Positions 18,731 through 28,316 of a stretch of DNA of 46,663 nucleotides are shown one piece after another. Made by a program: the position numbers and the translations under genes. The stretch is from the NCBI GenBank assembly GCA_018432925.1, contig JAHDSC010000067.1, positions 1 through 46,663 of the forward strand, given 5' to 3'. Numbering within the stretch: the first letter of the stretch is position 1; every line of letters starts with the position of its first letter. The notes beneath the pieces are model-generated. The model was given only the letters and a program-made list of their open reading frames with translations, was not told the DNA's origin and ran no database searches. The DNA comes from Desulfobacterales bacterium. Lineage in GTDB: Bacteria > Desulfobacterota > Desulfobacteria > Desulfobacterales > JAHDSC01.

Positions 18731-18844
18731 CAGAAAATAATTTTTGATAAAATCGAAAATACTTCGTGATTCATGTTTAGGAATTTTATAAACAAGGCAA
18801 CTCGTCGATTGATTTGAATATTCTAAAATAAAGGAGCAAAATAA

Positions 18845-18904
18845 AATGCGGATAAGGCATAAAAATCATGCAAAATCAGACTTACCAAGGAATGATCTTC
18901 GGTG
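18845..18904 (+). CDS. Possible 19-residue peptide
   Basis: AAGGAG (18831-18836) lies eight bases before an ATG that opens a 19-codon frame (MRIRHKNHAKSDLPRNDLR, stop TGA). The peptide is strongly basic. It lies about 100 bases downstream of the TTGACA and half-site cluster. There is no homology evidence, and such short frames arise by chance. The rest of 18238-19134 (about 900 bases) holds no gene I can support. Confidence 0.2.
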
Positions 18905-19134
18905 ATCCACTTTCCGAATAAAAATCGACAAGTAGACAGACAAATGGCTTTTTTTCAATCGGGGCTGAATTTTCGACGGATTGCCGGTTGCGGGATATAA
19001 AACTCCCCTTCAAACTTGAACCAGTCAAAAATTGCTCATTTATGAACTGGGAGTGTTACAGCGCCCATGTACAGATTGACGGGACAAGTGAGAGACAGCA
19101 ATACAGCAGCGGCTTTTATGCAAAATGAGATTTT

Positions 19135-20679
19135 TCAGCTTTCGATCAAAGATGCTCCAGTCATCTGATCCGGCTGTGTTATTCCCATGATATGAAGAAT
19201 CGTAGGGGCAATGTCACCAAGTTTGCCTTCTCTTAACTTTATTTTCCGGCGCGAATCATCAACTATGATAAAAGGAACGGGGTTGGTTGTATGAGCGGTA
19301 TGAGGCTGTCCGTTTTTATCAACCATCTGTTCCGCGTTTCCGTGATCTGCGGTAACCAGAACAACGCCGCCTTGTGCCTTTACCTGAGAAATAATTTTAT
19401 CGACACACCGATCAACTGTTTCGCAAGCCTTGATGGCAGCTTTAAGAACACCGGTATGACCAACCATATCCATATTTGCAAAGTTCAGAACGATTAAATC
19501 ATAGGTGTTGGATTTTATCTTTGAAAGAGCCGCCTGGGTTACTTCATAAGCGCTCATTTCCGGTTTCAGGTCATAGGTCGACACTTCGCGTGGCGATGGA
19601 ATAAGACATCTGTCTTCAAGAGGGAAAGGCGCCTCTTCGCCCCCGTTCAAAAAGTAGGTCACATGTGCATATTTTTCAGTCTCCGCGATCCTCAGCTGCC
19701 TAAGTTCCCGTTTGCTGATGACTTCGCCAAGTATTTTGTCCAAATGAACCGGTGGAAAAGCCACAGGGAGAGCAAAAGTCTCATCATAAATCGTTAGGCA
19801 GACAAAATCGCTAAGTTTCGGAAACGGCCTTCTTAAAAATGCGTCAAATGCCGGGTCGGTAAAAGCCCGGGTGATCTCCCGAGCTCGGTCCGCACGAAAA
19901 TTGAAAAAAATGATTCCGTCTTGGTCCTGCACGATTCCCAGAGGTTTTCTATTCTTATCCGCAATTACGATCGGGCGCACGAATTCATCTGTTTCTTCCC
20001 GATGATAGGCATTCATTACGGCCTGGACGGGGTCTGTTTCGAAAGTCCCTTCTGCATTGACGTAAAGGCGATAAGCTTTTTCGACACGGTCCCATCGTTT
20101 GTCACGATCCATTGAGTAAAATCGTCCGCAAATCGTTGCAATCACGCCGTATTTTTTTGAACGCATATAATTGTTTAAATTCTTGATGTAATTTTTTCCG
20201 CTGGTCGGGGGGGTGTCACGTCCATCGAGAATTGCGTGCACAAAGACGTCATCAAGACCGTGTTTATTGATCATCTCAAGCAGTGCGTGCAAATGATTTA
20301 AGCTGCTGTGGACACCACCATCTGAAACCAAACCGATTAGATGGAGAGCGCGGCGGCTTTTTTTAACTTTATAAATAATTGAATTTAACACATTGTTTTG
20401 AAAAAAGGATCGGTCCTGAATTGCCGAGTCGATCCTTGTAATATCCTGGAAAACGATCCTGCCGGCTCCAATGTTAAGATGCCCCACCTCTGAATTACCC
20501 ATAATCCCCTTCGGAAGCCCCACTGCTTCACCGGAAGATAAGAGGCGGGTGTGGGGATACTTTTTCTTGAGCCCATCCATGCAGGGAGTATCGGCAAGCA
20601 AAACGGCATTTCCTGCCCGCTCGGCACTTATCCCCCATCCATCAAGTATCATTAGCACACACGGTTTTTGATTATTCAT
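19135..20679 (-). CDS. gpmI: 2,3-bisphosphoglycerate-independent phosphoglycerate mutase
   Basis: This two-metal glycolytic enzyme interconverts 3- and 2-phosphoglycerate. The 514-residue product starts KPCVLMILDGWG (metal-binding Asp) and has the phosphoserine motif GNSEVGHLNIGAG. The phosphatase-like residues appear in DGRDTPP and, near the C-terminus, NFANMDMVGHTG and VTADHGNAEQM. Its start overlaps the end of rsfS by eight bases. It is the last gene of the rplU-to-gpmI block. Confidence 0.95.
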   Translation of the reverse strand: MNNQKPCVLMILDGWGISAERAGNAVLLADTPCMDGLKKKYPHTRLLSSGEAVGLPKGIMGNSEVGHLNIGAGRIVFQDITRIDSAIQDRSFFQNNVLNSIIYKVKKSRRALHLIGLVSDGGVHSSLNHLHALLEMINKHGLDDVFVHAILDGRDTPPTSGKNYIKNLNNYMRSKKYGVIATICGRFYSMDRDKRWDRVEKAYRLYVNAEGTFETDPVQAVMNAYHREETDEFVRPIVIADKNRKPLGIVQDQDGIIFFNFRADRAREITRAFTDPAFDAFLRRPFPKLSDFVCLTIYDETFALPVAFPPVHLDKILGEVISKRELRQLRIAETEKYAHVTYFLNGGEEAPFPLEDRCLIPSPREVSTYDLKPEMSAYEVTQAALSKIKSNTYDLIVLNFANMDMVGHTGVLKAAIKACETVDRCVDKIISQVKAQGGVVLVTADHGNAEQMVDKNGQPHTAHTTNPVPFIIVDDSRRKIKLREGKLGDIAPTILHIMGITQPDQMTGASLIES

Positions 20680-21076
20680 CTTCGTAAGATTCGGCTTTCA
20701 TTTCCGCCGCATTGCTGAAAGGAATCAAATTTTCAATTTTAACCCGTTTTGCATCAACCCAAAGCCCTTCCAGATCGTAAATTTTGCGGATCGGTTCATA
20801 AAAAATATGGAAAATGACATGGCCGTAATCAAGCAGAATCCAGTGGCCGTCTGTCATGCCTTCACTGCTAAGCGGCCTTATACCATGTTTTTTAAGGTCC
20901 TCCTGAATAAATTCGGCAATCGCTATAACCTGGCGGTTTGAACGACCGCTGCAAATGATGAAAACATCAGCTACCGAAGTAAGCTTTCTTACATCGAACA
21001 CCACCGGATCCAAAGCTTTTTTCCCCAGGGCGGCTTTTATATACAGGTCCAGAGACGGATCTAGATCATCAGTCAA
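20672..21076 (-). CDS. rsfS: Ribosomal silencing factor RsfS
   Basis: The 134-residue protein has the RsfS/DUF143 core: VVFDVRKLTSVADVFIICSGRSNRQVIAIAEFI and WILLDYGHVIFHIFYEPIRKIYDLEGLW. It binds ribosomal protein L14 and blocks subunit joining when nutrients are short. It overlaps nadD by four bases upstream and gpmI by eight downstream, the usual nadD-rsfS neighbourhood. Confidence 0.92.
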   Translation of the reverse strand: MTDDLDPSLDLYIKAALGKKALDPVVFDVRKLTSVADVFIICSGRSNRQVIAIAEFIQEDLKKHGIRPLSSEGMTDGHWILLDYGHVIFHIFYEPIRKIYDLEGLWVDAKRVKIENLIPFSNAAEMKAESYEDE

Positions 21077-21738
21077 AGATAGAGTCCTTTGGTTTTAATA
21101 TAATTTTCCACCTTTTCGGGCACGAGAAATTTTATTGATCGGCCCTGTTTGATTAAATTTCGGATTTTCGTGGACGAAATATCAAGCAAACTTACATCAA
21201 AGACATAAACCGGTTTCATTTTTTCATGGACAAAACAATTTTGGGAAGGATTGAACTTGTAACCTTCCGATATGTTGGATTGAAGATAGTTTCCGATAAT
21301 CTTCAATTTTTTTTTGCTTTCGCTTCCCGCTGCGCCGGGCCTTGCCATGACAATAAATGGGATAAGCAGAAAAAGATCCATATATGACTTCCATGTCTCC
21401 ATTTGCAAAAAGGCATCAAGTCCCAAGACAAGATTAAGGCTCGTTCCCTTTGTGAGGGTAGATTCAAAAAAGCGAACGGTATCAATTGTGTAGGAAGGCC
21501 CGGAACGTTTTAATTCAACATCGGAAACAATAAAATCCGGATTATTTGAAACGGCAAGGCGAACCATTTCAAAACGATCTCGTGGGTTCGCAATTCCATA
21601 CAATGTTTTGTGAGGCGGAATTGCCGCCGGAATAATGTAAAACCTATCCAGGTGAAAACCCTCTTGAACTTCCAAAGCGGCCCGAAGATGTCCAATGTGA
21701 ATCGGATTAAATGTTCCACCAAACAGTCCTATTCGCAT
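21073..21738 (-). CDS. nadD: Nicotinate-nucleotide adenylyltransferase
   Basis: NadD transfers AMP to nicotinate mononucleotide in NAD synthesis. I start at ATG 21738 (MRIGLFGGTFNPIHIGHL); an in-frame TTG three codons earlier is less likely. The GGTFNPIHIGH nucleotidyltransferase motif is at the N-terminus, and SSTKIRNLIKQGRSIKFLVPEKV, the ISSTxIR signature, is near the end. The 221-residue length is normal. It lies 51 bases after proA and overlaps rsfS by four bases. Confidence 0.93.
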   Translation of the reverse strand: MRIGLFGGTFNPIHIGHLRAALEVQEGFHLDRFYIIPAAIPPHKTLYGIANPRDRFEMVRLAVSNNPDFIVSDVELKRSGPSYTIDTVRFFESTLTKGTSLNLVLGLDAFLQMETWKSYMDLFLLIPFIVMARPGAAGSESKKKLKIIGNYLQSNISEGYKFNPSQNCFVHEKMKPVYVFDVSLLDISSTKIRNLIKQGRSIKFLVPEKVENYIKTKGLYL

Positions 21739-21789
21739 TGCAGTCAACCTGTCTTGTTTTCGATTCGATCATTCGGTTTGTCCAGCTGC

Positions 21790-23046
21790 CTATTGCCGTA
21801 TCTGTCCATCGCCGAACACCACGAACTTGGTCGTTGTCAGTTCCTCAATCCCCATTGGGCCGAACGCATGAAGCTTGGAGGTACTGATGCCGATTTCAGC
21901 GCCCAAACCCAGTTCTCCTCCATCGTTGAATCTGGTTGAAGCATTTACAAGAACAACGGAGGAATCGACTTCGCGAAGAAATCGCCTGGCCCTTCTGTAA
22001 TCGGAAGTTACGATTGTTTCGGTATGGTTGGAACCGTATCTGGCAATATGTGAAATCGCGTGGTCCATGTCTTCAACCACCTTCACTGCGATAATGAGAT
22101 CCAGATACTCAGCGGGCCAATCCGTTTCTTTCGCTAAATGTACGTTAGGTAGAATCCTGCATGTTTCCTCGCATCCTCTGATTTCAACAGATGCAGCGAC
22201 GAAACGTTTTTCCATTCGAGGCAAAAATTCGTGGGCCACCGCCTTATGGACAAGCATCGTTTCCATAGCATTGCACACTCCCGGACGTTGAACCTTTGCA
22301 TTAAAACAGATTTCTTCAGCCATTGGGATCGGAGCGCCTGCATCCACGTAAACGTGACATACGCCTTTGTAGTGCTTCAAAACGGGAATCTTTGAAGCTT
22401 CAACCACAAATCGAATCAGTTCCTCGCCACCCCTCGGGATAACCAGATCAATGTATTCCTCCTGGTTCAAAAGAACTTTTACCGCTTCTCTGTCTCTTAC
22501 AGGAACGACTTGAACGGCTTTTCCGGGAAGACCGGTTTCATTCAGTGCATCGCTGATGGAACTTGCAAGAACCTGGTTCGAATAGAAAGCCTCCGATCCT
22601 CCACGAAGTATGACGGCATTTCCAGCTTTTAAACAGAGACCGGCGGCATCAATGGTAACATTGGGTCGTGATTCATAGATGATACCGATAACCCCTAAGG
22701 GTATGCGCATACGCGATACCGCTAGCCCGTTCGGCCTCAACCATGTCTGACTCAGGGTGCCGACAGGATCGGTCAGCCGGGCGACTTCCCTGAGTCCGGC
22801 GGACATGGATTTGATTGTGGCATCTTTTACGGTCAACCGGTCGATCATAGCATTGGAAAGCCTCATTTCTTCAGCACGAGCAAGATCCTTCTTGTTTTCT
22901 TCCTTGATATCGAAAGCGTTTTTTTCAATTTTATCAGCAATCCTGAGCAATACCTCATTCTTTTGAGAGGTGGAACACCTCGCCATCTCCATTGCAGCCA
23001 CTCGTGCGGATTTTGCCATTTTTTCAATCATCGATTGAACAGACAT
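21790..23046 (-). CDS. proA: Gamma-glutamyl phosphate reductase
   Basis: ProA reduces gamma-glutamyl phosphate to glutamate semialdehyde for proline synthesis. The 418-residue product shows the aldehyde-dehydrogenase-like fold with the catalytic Cys in [13 protein letters not shown], the nucleotide region [28 protein letters not shown], and a C-terminal [21 protein letters not shown]. It follows proB by 130 bases on the same strand, so the two consecutive steps are co-located. Confidence 0.95.
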   Translation of the reverse strand: MSVQSMIEKMAKSARVAAMEMARCSTSQKNEVLLRIADKIEKNAFDIKEENKKDLARAEEMRLSNAMIDRLTVKDATIKSMSAGLREVARLTDPVGTLSQTWLRPNGLAVSRMRIPLGVIGIIYESRPNVTIDAAGLCLKAGNAVILRGGSEAFYSNQVLASSISDALNETGLPGKAVQVVPVRDREAVKVLLNQEEYIDLVIPRGGEELIRFVVEASKIPVLKHYKGVCHVYVDAGAPIPMAEEICFNAKVQRPGVCNAMETMLVHKAVAHEFLPRMEKRFVAASVEIRGCEETCRILPNVHLAKETDWPAEYLDLIIAVKVVEDMDHAISHIARYGSNHTETIVTSDYRRARRFLREVDSSVVLVNASTRFNDGGELGLGAEIGISTSKLHAFGPMGIEELTTTKFVVFGDGQIRQ

Positions 23047-23176
23047 TGATGGACTCCTTAACTACGCGGTAAGATGTTCTTAGAATAGAACAAGGATTTC
23101 TACAAATAATAGTAAGGCGCCAAGTCGTTATTCAACTTGAAAAAAGGATGGGTAAACAGCCGATATGAGCCGGTTG

Positions 23177-25579
<2,403 letters not shown>

Positions 25580-25603
25580 TTATCATCTCCTTACCGTATG
25601 GTC

Positions 25604-25915
25604 TTAGGCTTCAATGCTGTCTATTCGAATTGCAGTATACTGCTGACGATGTCCTTGCTTTCGTCGATATCGTTTGCGACGTTTATACTTGAACACTAAA
25701 ATTTTTTTTGCCTTGCCCTGTTCAACGATATGGCCTCGAACCGCTGCATTTTCTAGAACGGGTTGGCCGATTTCCACTTTATCGCCGTCGGAAAACATAA
25801 GCACCTTGTCAAAAGAAACCGGATTGCCGACCTCCCCCGAGATTTTTTCAAACCTCAAAACGTCGCCTTGCTGAACTTTATATTGTTTTCCGCCTGAAGA
25901 TATGACAGCGTACAT
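25604..25915 (-). CDS. rplU: 50S ribosomal protein L21
   Basis: The 103-residue L21 starts MYAVISSGGKQYKVQQGDVLRFEKI and contains the family motif IVEQGKAKKILVFKYKRRKRYRRKQGHRQQYTAIRI. It binds 23S rRNA. It heads the rplU-rpmA-obgE-proB-proA-nadD-rsfS-gpmI block and has a convincing promoter at 25973-26000. Confidence 0.97.
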   Translation of the reverse strand: MYAVISSGGKQYKVQQGDVLRFEKISGEVGNPVSFDKVLMFSDGDKVEIGQPVLENAAVRGHIVEQGKAKKILVFKYKRRKRYRRKQGHRQQYTAIRIDSIEA

Positions 25916-25972
25916 GGGCTCGCCCCTTTCACTCTATCGAATTTTGTCTTTCTTGCTTACAAAAATTAGAAA

Positions 25973-26000
25973 ATATTAATCTTTTAAAAAAATATGTCAA
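25973..26000 (-). promoter_or_regulatory. Sigma-70 promoter of rplU
   Basis: On the minus strand a perfect TTGACA (26000-25995) is 16 bases from TAATAT (25978-25973). Transcription would start near 25966, leaving about 50 leader bases before rplU. It lies back-to-back with the fdhD promoter; the two -35 boxes are 20 bases apart. Confidence 0.6.
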
Positions 26001-26019
26001 GAAGAAATTTAATTCCCGA

Positions 26020-26050
26020 TTGACAGATAACATAAAATTGGTTTTATTAT
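26020..26050 (+). promoter_or_regulatory. Sigma-70 promoter of fdhD
   Basis: A perfect TTGACA (26020-26025) is followed by TTTATT at 17 bases, or by TATTAT (26045-26050) at 19 bases. Transcription would start near 26056, giving a long leader of about 190 bases before fdhD. Confidence 0.45.
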
Positions 26051-26055
26051 CTCCG

Positions 26056-26243
26056 TTAACCGTTCGGCAAACAAATGGAAGGGCCGTATACGACCCTGTC
26101 GTCGGACATGGCATAGGAGTATAAAAAACTGCATCAATCGGCAGATGATTTTCCATATTTAAATAAAACGATCTTTCCAACACATGGGAATCGCTCGCCG
26201 GCAGCTGAAGCTTTGATTTGGAAATATTTTTTAGGAGTACATC
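26056..26243 (+). promoter_or_regulatory. Long fdhD leader with hairpins
   Basis: The predicted leader is about 190 bases, long for a simple gene. It contains the near-palindrome GGGCCGTATACGACCC (26081-26096; 14 of 16 positions symmetric) and ends with AGGAG (26233-26237) just before the TTG start. A structured regulatory leader is possible. I do not recognise a known riboswitch. Confidence 0.3.
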
Positions 26244-27044
26244 TTGAAATCTCATATCGAGTTTTCCGTTATCCATTGGAAAAACAATTCCAGATGTGAT
26301 GAAACCCTCAAACTTATTGGAGAAGCTCCTCTTGAGATATACATTCAAGGGAAGCTCCATGCCATTGGACTGCGCACTCCCGGCGATGAGATTGAACAGG
26401 CGGCCGGGTACTGCATGGCCGAAGGTATCGTCGATACCTTAGATGATTTTTCTTCCCTTGCTTTTTGTGGTGAAACGGATAAAAACAAGGTGATGGTTAC
26501 GGTCACATCCTCACGTGAACAAAAAATCTCTCATCTTCTTGAAAAGAAGGGTTTCATTAGTCAGGGCGTGCTGAACCGCGGCGGCAAAGACAAGCAAAAA
26601 TTTTCTCGGCAGAACCTTTATCCTTTTACAGAAGACACCGTAATAGATATCAAAAAAGGACTTTCCTTTCTTCAGTCACTACCTGACATTCAACCTCTGC
26701 GGCATAAAACCAGCGCATCGCATGCCGCTGCAATCTATGGCCCGGATTTTGAGCTCTTATCATGTGCAGAGGATGTAGGCCGGCATAACGCCCTGGATAA
26801 AGCGATCGGAAAACTCCTGCTTGAACGCAGGCTTCAAGCAGCCTCTTTACTGATTCTATCTTCCCGTATCAGTTTTGAACTTGTCCAGAAAGCTGCAAGG
26901 GCCCGTATCCCGGCGATCCTTGCCATATCGCGTCCCACTGCCATGGCGGTGAATCTAGCGTTACAACTTAACATGACCTTGGCGTGCCTTGCCAAGGGAT
27001 CCGGCTTGTATATATTTTGCGGGGATGACCGTTTTAAGAGATAA
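26244..27044 (+). CDS. fdhD: FdhD-family formate dehydrogenase accessory protein lacking the CxxC motif
   Basis: The TTG start at 26244 has AGGAG six bases upstream. The 266-residue product carries the FdhD hallmarks HAAAIYGPDFELLSCAEDVGRHNALDKAIGKLL (160-192) and LILSSRISFELVQKAARARIPAILAISRPTAMAV (202-236). FdhD moves sulfur to the molybdenum/tungsten bis-MGD cofactor of formate dehydrogenase through a Cys-x-x-Cys loop. Here that loop region (about 103-117) reads GFISQGVLNRGGKDK with no cysteine at all. It may be a paralogue with a changed role, or use Cys elsewhere (57, 75, 174, 248). No formate dehydrogenase lies in the window. Confidence 0.85.
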   Translation: MKSHIEFSVIHWKNNSRCDETLKLIGEAPLEIYIQGKLHAIGLRTPGDEIEQAAGYCMAEGIVDTLDDFSSLAFCGETDKNKVMVTVTSSREQKISHLLEKKGFISQGVLNRGGKDKQKFSRQNLYPFTEDTVIDIKKGLSFLQSLPDIQPLRHKTSASHAAAIYGPDFELLSCAEDVGRHNALDKAIGKLLLERRLQAASLLILSSRISFELVQKAARARIPAILAISRPTAMAVNLALQLNMTLACLAKGSGLYIFCGDDRFKR

Positions 27045-27291
27045 TATTTCATAGCAGCTTGCTTCAGGGTATCGAGGCGATCTATACCTCACCAAGAACA
27101 AGGCGGTTTTCCGGCAGCCGATCCTACCGCGCTCCAGTGTTCGTATTTAAAATATCGTTTTACAAAAAAGGTAACCATAAAGGCTTTGTGCAGAGGCAAT
27201 TTAGCATTGAAACAGCCTTGTTTGCATTGCAGAAAGGCGAGTGAAAGATCCGAATATAAGCGGATCGAATCGTGACGGATCCAAAGGATGC

Positions 27292-27723
27292 TTATCTTTT
27301 GTCTTTGTCGATGCTGCTTTTTTCGAAAGCTTTCTTTTTCTTTTCGGCATCTGCCAAGGCGAGATAAAAAGCTCCTACCGCCAGTTCCGCGCAGTGATGG
27401 TTTTCCTCCGGCAAAGTTTCAAGGTATTCAATCACATCTTCCGGATAGATTTCCCATGCTTCATCCAGAGTTTTTCCCTCTGACATTTCGGCAACAATGT
27501 TGCAGCATGCGTTTGTGTTAATGCAACCGTCGGTTTGGTAAGTTACCGATTGGATGCGGTTGCTCGGAATCGTCAAAAACATTTCTATGGTATCACCACA
27601 GGTGCCTGTATTTTTACCGTATCCATCTGGATTCTCGGTGATTTTTCGCCTGTTGTAACAAAATGCATTTACAAGGAATTGCTTCGTATGATCCTGCCAA
27701 AAATTAAACTTCTTTTCTTTCAT
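27292..27723 (-). CDS. NifU/IscU-like Fe-S cluster scaffold protein
   Basis: I start at ATG 27723 (MKEKKFNFWQDHTKQF), preceded by GGTGA; an ATG 12 bases earlier is possible. The 143-residue protein has the U-type scaffold's three cysteines and aspartate: TGTCGDTIEMF (Cys42, Asp44), DGCINTNACCNIVAEM (Cys67) and HHCAELAVGAFYLAL (Cys111). The segment after Cys67, NTNACCN, differs from the usual GxAIASSS. It converges on fdhD, 247 bases away. A role in maturing Fe-S or molybdenum enzymes is plausible but inferred from context. The lysine-rich tail (EKKKKAFEKSSIDKDKR) is unusual. Confidence 0.8.
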   Translation of the reverse strand: MKEKKFNFWQDHTKQFLVNAFCYNRRKITENPDGYGKNTGTCGDTIEMFLTIPSNRIQSVTYQTDGCINTNACCNIVAEMSEGKTLDEAWEIYPEDVIEYLETLPEENHHCAELAVGAFYLALADAEKKKKAFEKSSIDKDKR

Positions 27724-27768
27724 CCCTGTCACCATATCTGTTCAAACAACCGTTTTTTTATTGAAATT

Positions 27769-27812
27769 ATGCCTCGTCCGATTTTAGTGAACAATAAAAT
27801 TGGACGAGGCAT
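27769..27812. repeat. 18-bp inverted repeat upstream of the nifU-like gene
   Basis: Arms 27769-27786 (ATGCCTCGTCCGATTTTA) and 27795-27812 (TAAAATTGGACGAGGCAT) pair over 18 positions around an 8-base loop. The only irregular position is G-T, a wobble in plus-strand RNA but an A-C mismatch in minus-strand RNA. No T-tract follows on either strand, so it is not a plain terminator. It lies between the nifU-like start and the terminator of the first sigma-54 RNA. Confidence 0.65.
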
Positions 27813-27872
27813 GTGTCAAGATAGAATCAACTAGGAATGCCGGCAACTTTTTAAGAGGAATTAAAACTTGAA

Positions 27873-27945
27873 TAAAAAACGGCTAACTGAGCAGTTTCAA
27901 TTAGCCGTTAAGGAGGAAAACAGATGAAAAAATTATTAGGGTTGC
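27873..27945 (-). ncRNA. Predicted sigma-54-dependent small RNA, copy 1
   Basis: A transcript of about 73 nt is bounded by a -24/-12 element (GC at 27958-27957, start near 27945) and a terminator. The terminator pairs AACGGCTAATTGA with TCAGTTAGCCGTT (13 bp, one G-U) around a 6-base loop, then runs TTTTTT to 27874. The unpaired 5' part holds CCTAATAATTTTTTCATCTG and TTTCCTCCTTAA, complementary to a strong ribosome-binding site and AUGAAA start. Bases 27903-27940 match copy 2 at 37 of 38 positions. The hairpin pairs fully only as minus-strand RNA. On the plus strand the same block mimics AAGGAGG plus a 31-codon frame (27924-28019). Function inferred: translational repression by blocking starts. 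Confidence 0.65.
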
Positions 27946-27954
27946 TTATTAGTA

Positions 27955-27971
27955 AAGCAATTTGCTTGCCA
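27955..27971 (-). promoter_or_regulatory. Sigma-54 promoter of small RNA copy 1
   Basis: On the minus strand TGGCAAG-CAAA-TTGCTT fits the consensus TGGCAC-N5-TTGCW, with GG (27970-27969) and GC (27958-27957) 12 bases apart. The same element occurs at the same place in copy 2. An IHF-like site GTTCAATTAGTTA (28023-28035, 7 of 9 consensus positions) lies near -84. Confidence 0.68.
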
Positions 27972-28099
27972 AAACATGAAACGATTGGCCGGTTTAATCG
28001 GGTTGTTGTAAATAATTAGTCAGTTCAATTAGTTAAACAGCTGGCAAAAAAATTACTGATTTCCAGCCGGCTTATTTTTCATTTTTTAAAAACAACCTC

Positions 28100-28115
28100 G
28101 TTCATATTTTTGAAC
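28100..28115. promoter_or_regulatory. Enhancer-like palindrome, copy 1 proximal
   Basis: GTTCATATTTTTGAAC is one mismatched pair from the palindrome GTTCAAAATTTTGAAC. Its centre is 162 bases upstream of the predicted start of small RNA 1, matching the proximal palindrome of copy 2 (164). Confidence 0.6.
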
Positions 28116-28178
28116 CATTTTTTGTGCCATGAATTTAAAATACCAATAAATTTAAACTATTATTTTATTTTCGCCCCT

Positions 28179-28194
28179 GTTTAAAATTTTGAAC
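28179..28194. promoter_or_regulatory. Enhancer-like palindrome, copy 1 distal
   Basis: GTTTAAAATTTTGAAC differs by one base from the perfect palindrome. It is centred at -241 from the predicted start and 79 bases from the proximal site. In copy 2 the spacing is 78. The rest of 27736-28316 holds no supported gene. Confidence 0.6.
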
Positions 28195-28316
28195 CCTATT
28201 CGAATGTCCTCGAATCGTCATTGACGAAAGCGGTTTGAATCTCGCGTTCCGTATAATGGAGACACAAAAAAAATCATTCTCTTCACAGTTAAAAACTACC
28301 GGTCCGGTGTTTGAGG

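Noticed and set aside
25929-26360. 143-codon minus-strand frame upstream of and overlapping fdhD
   Set aside because: It runs antisense through two convincing promoters and the start of fdhD, and has no family motif or ribosome-binding site.
27924-28019. Plus-strand 31-codon frame MKKLLGLLISKAIC with a perfect AAGGAGG
   Set aside because: It shares only MKKLLGL with its sister frame. The conserved block ends where the minus-strand RNA would start, and the hairpin and promoter evidence favour the minus strand. I keep it only as an alternative reading.
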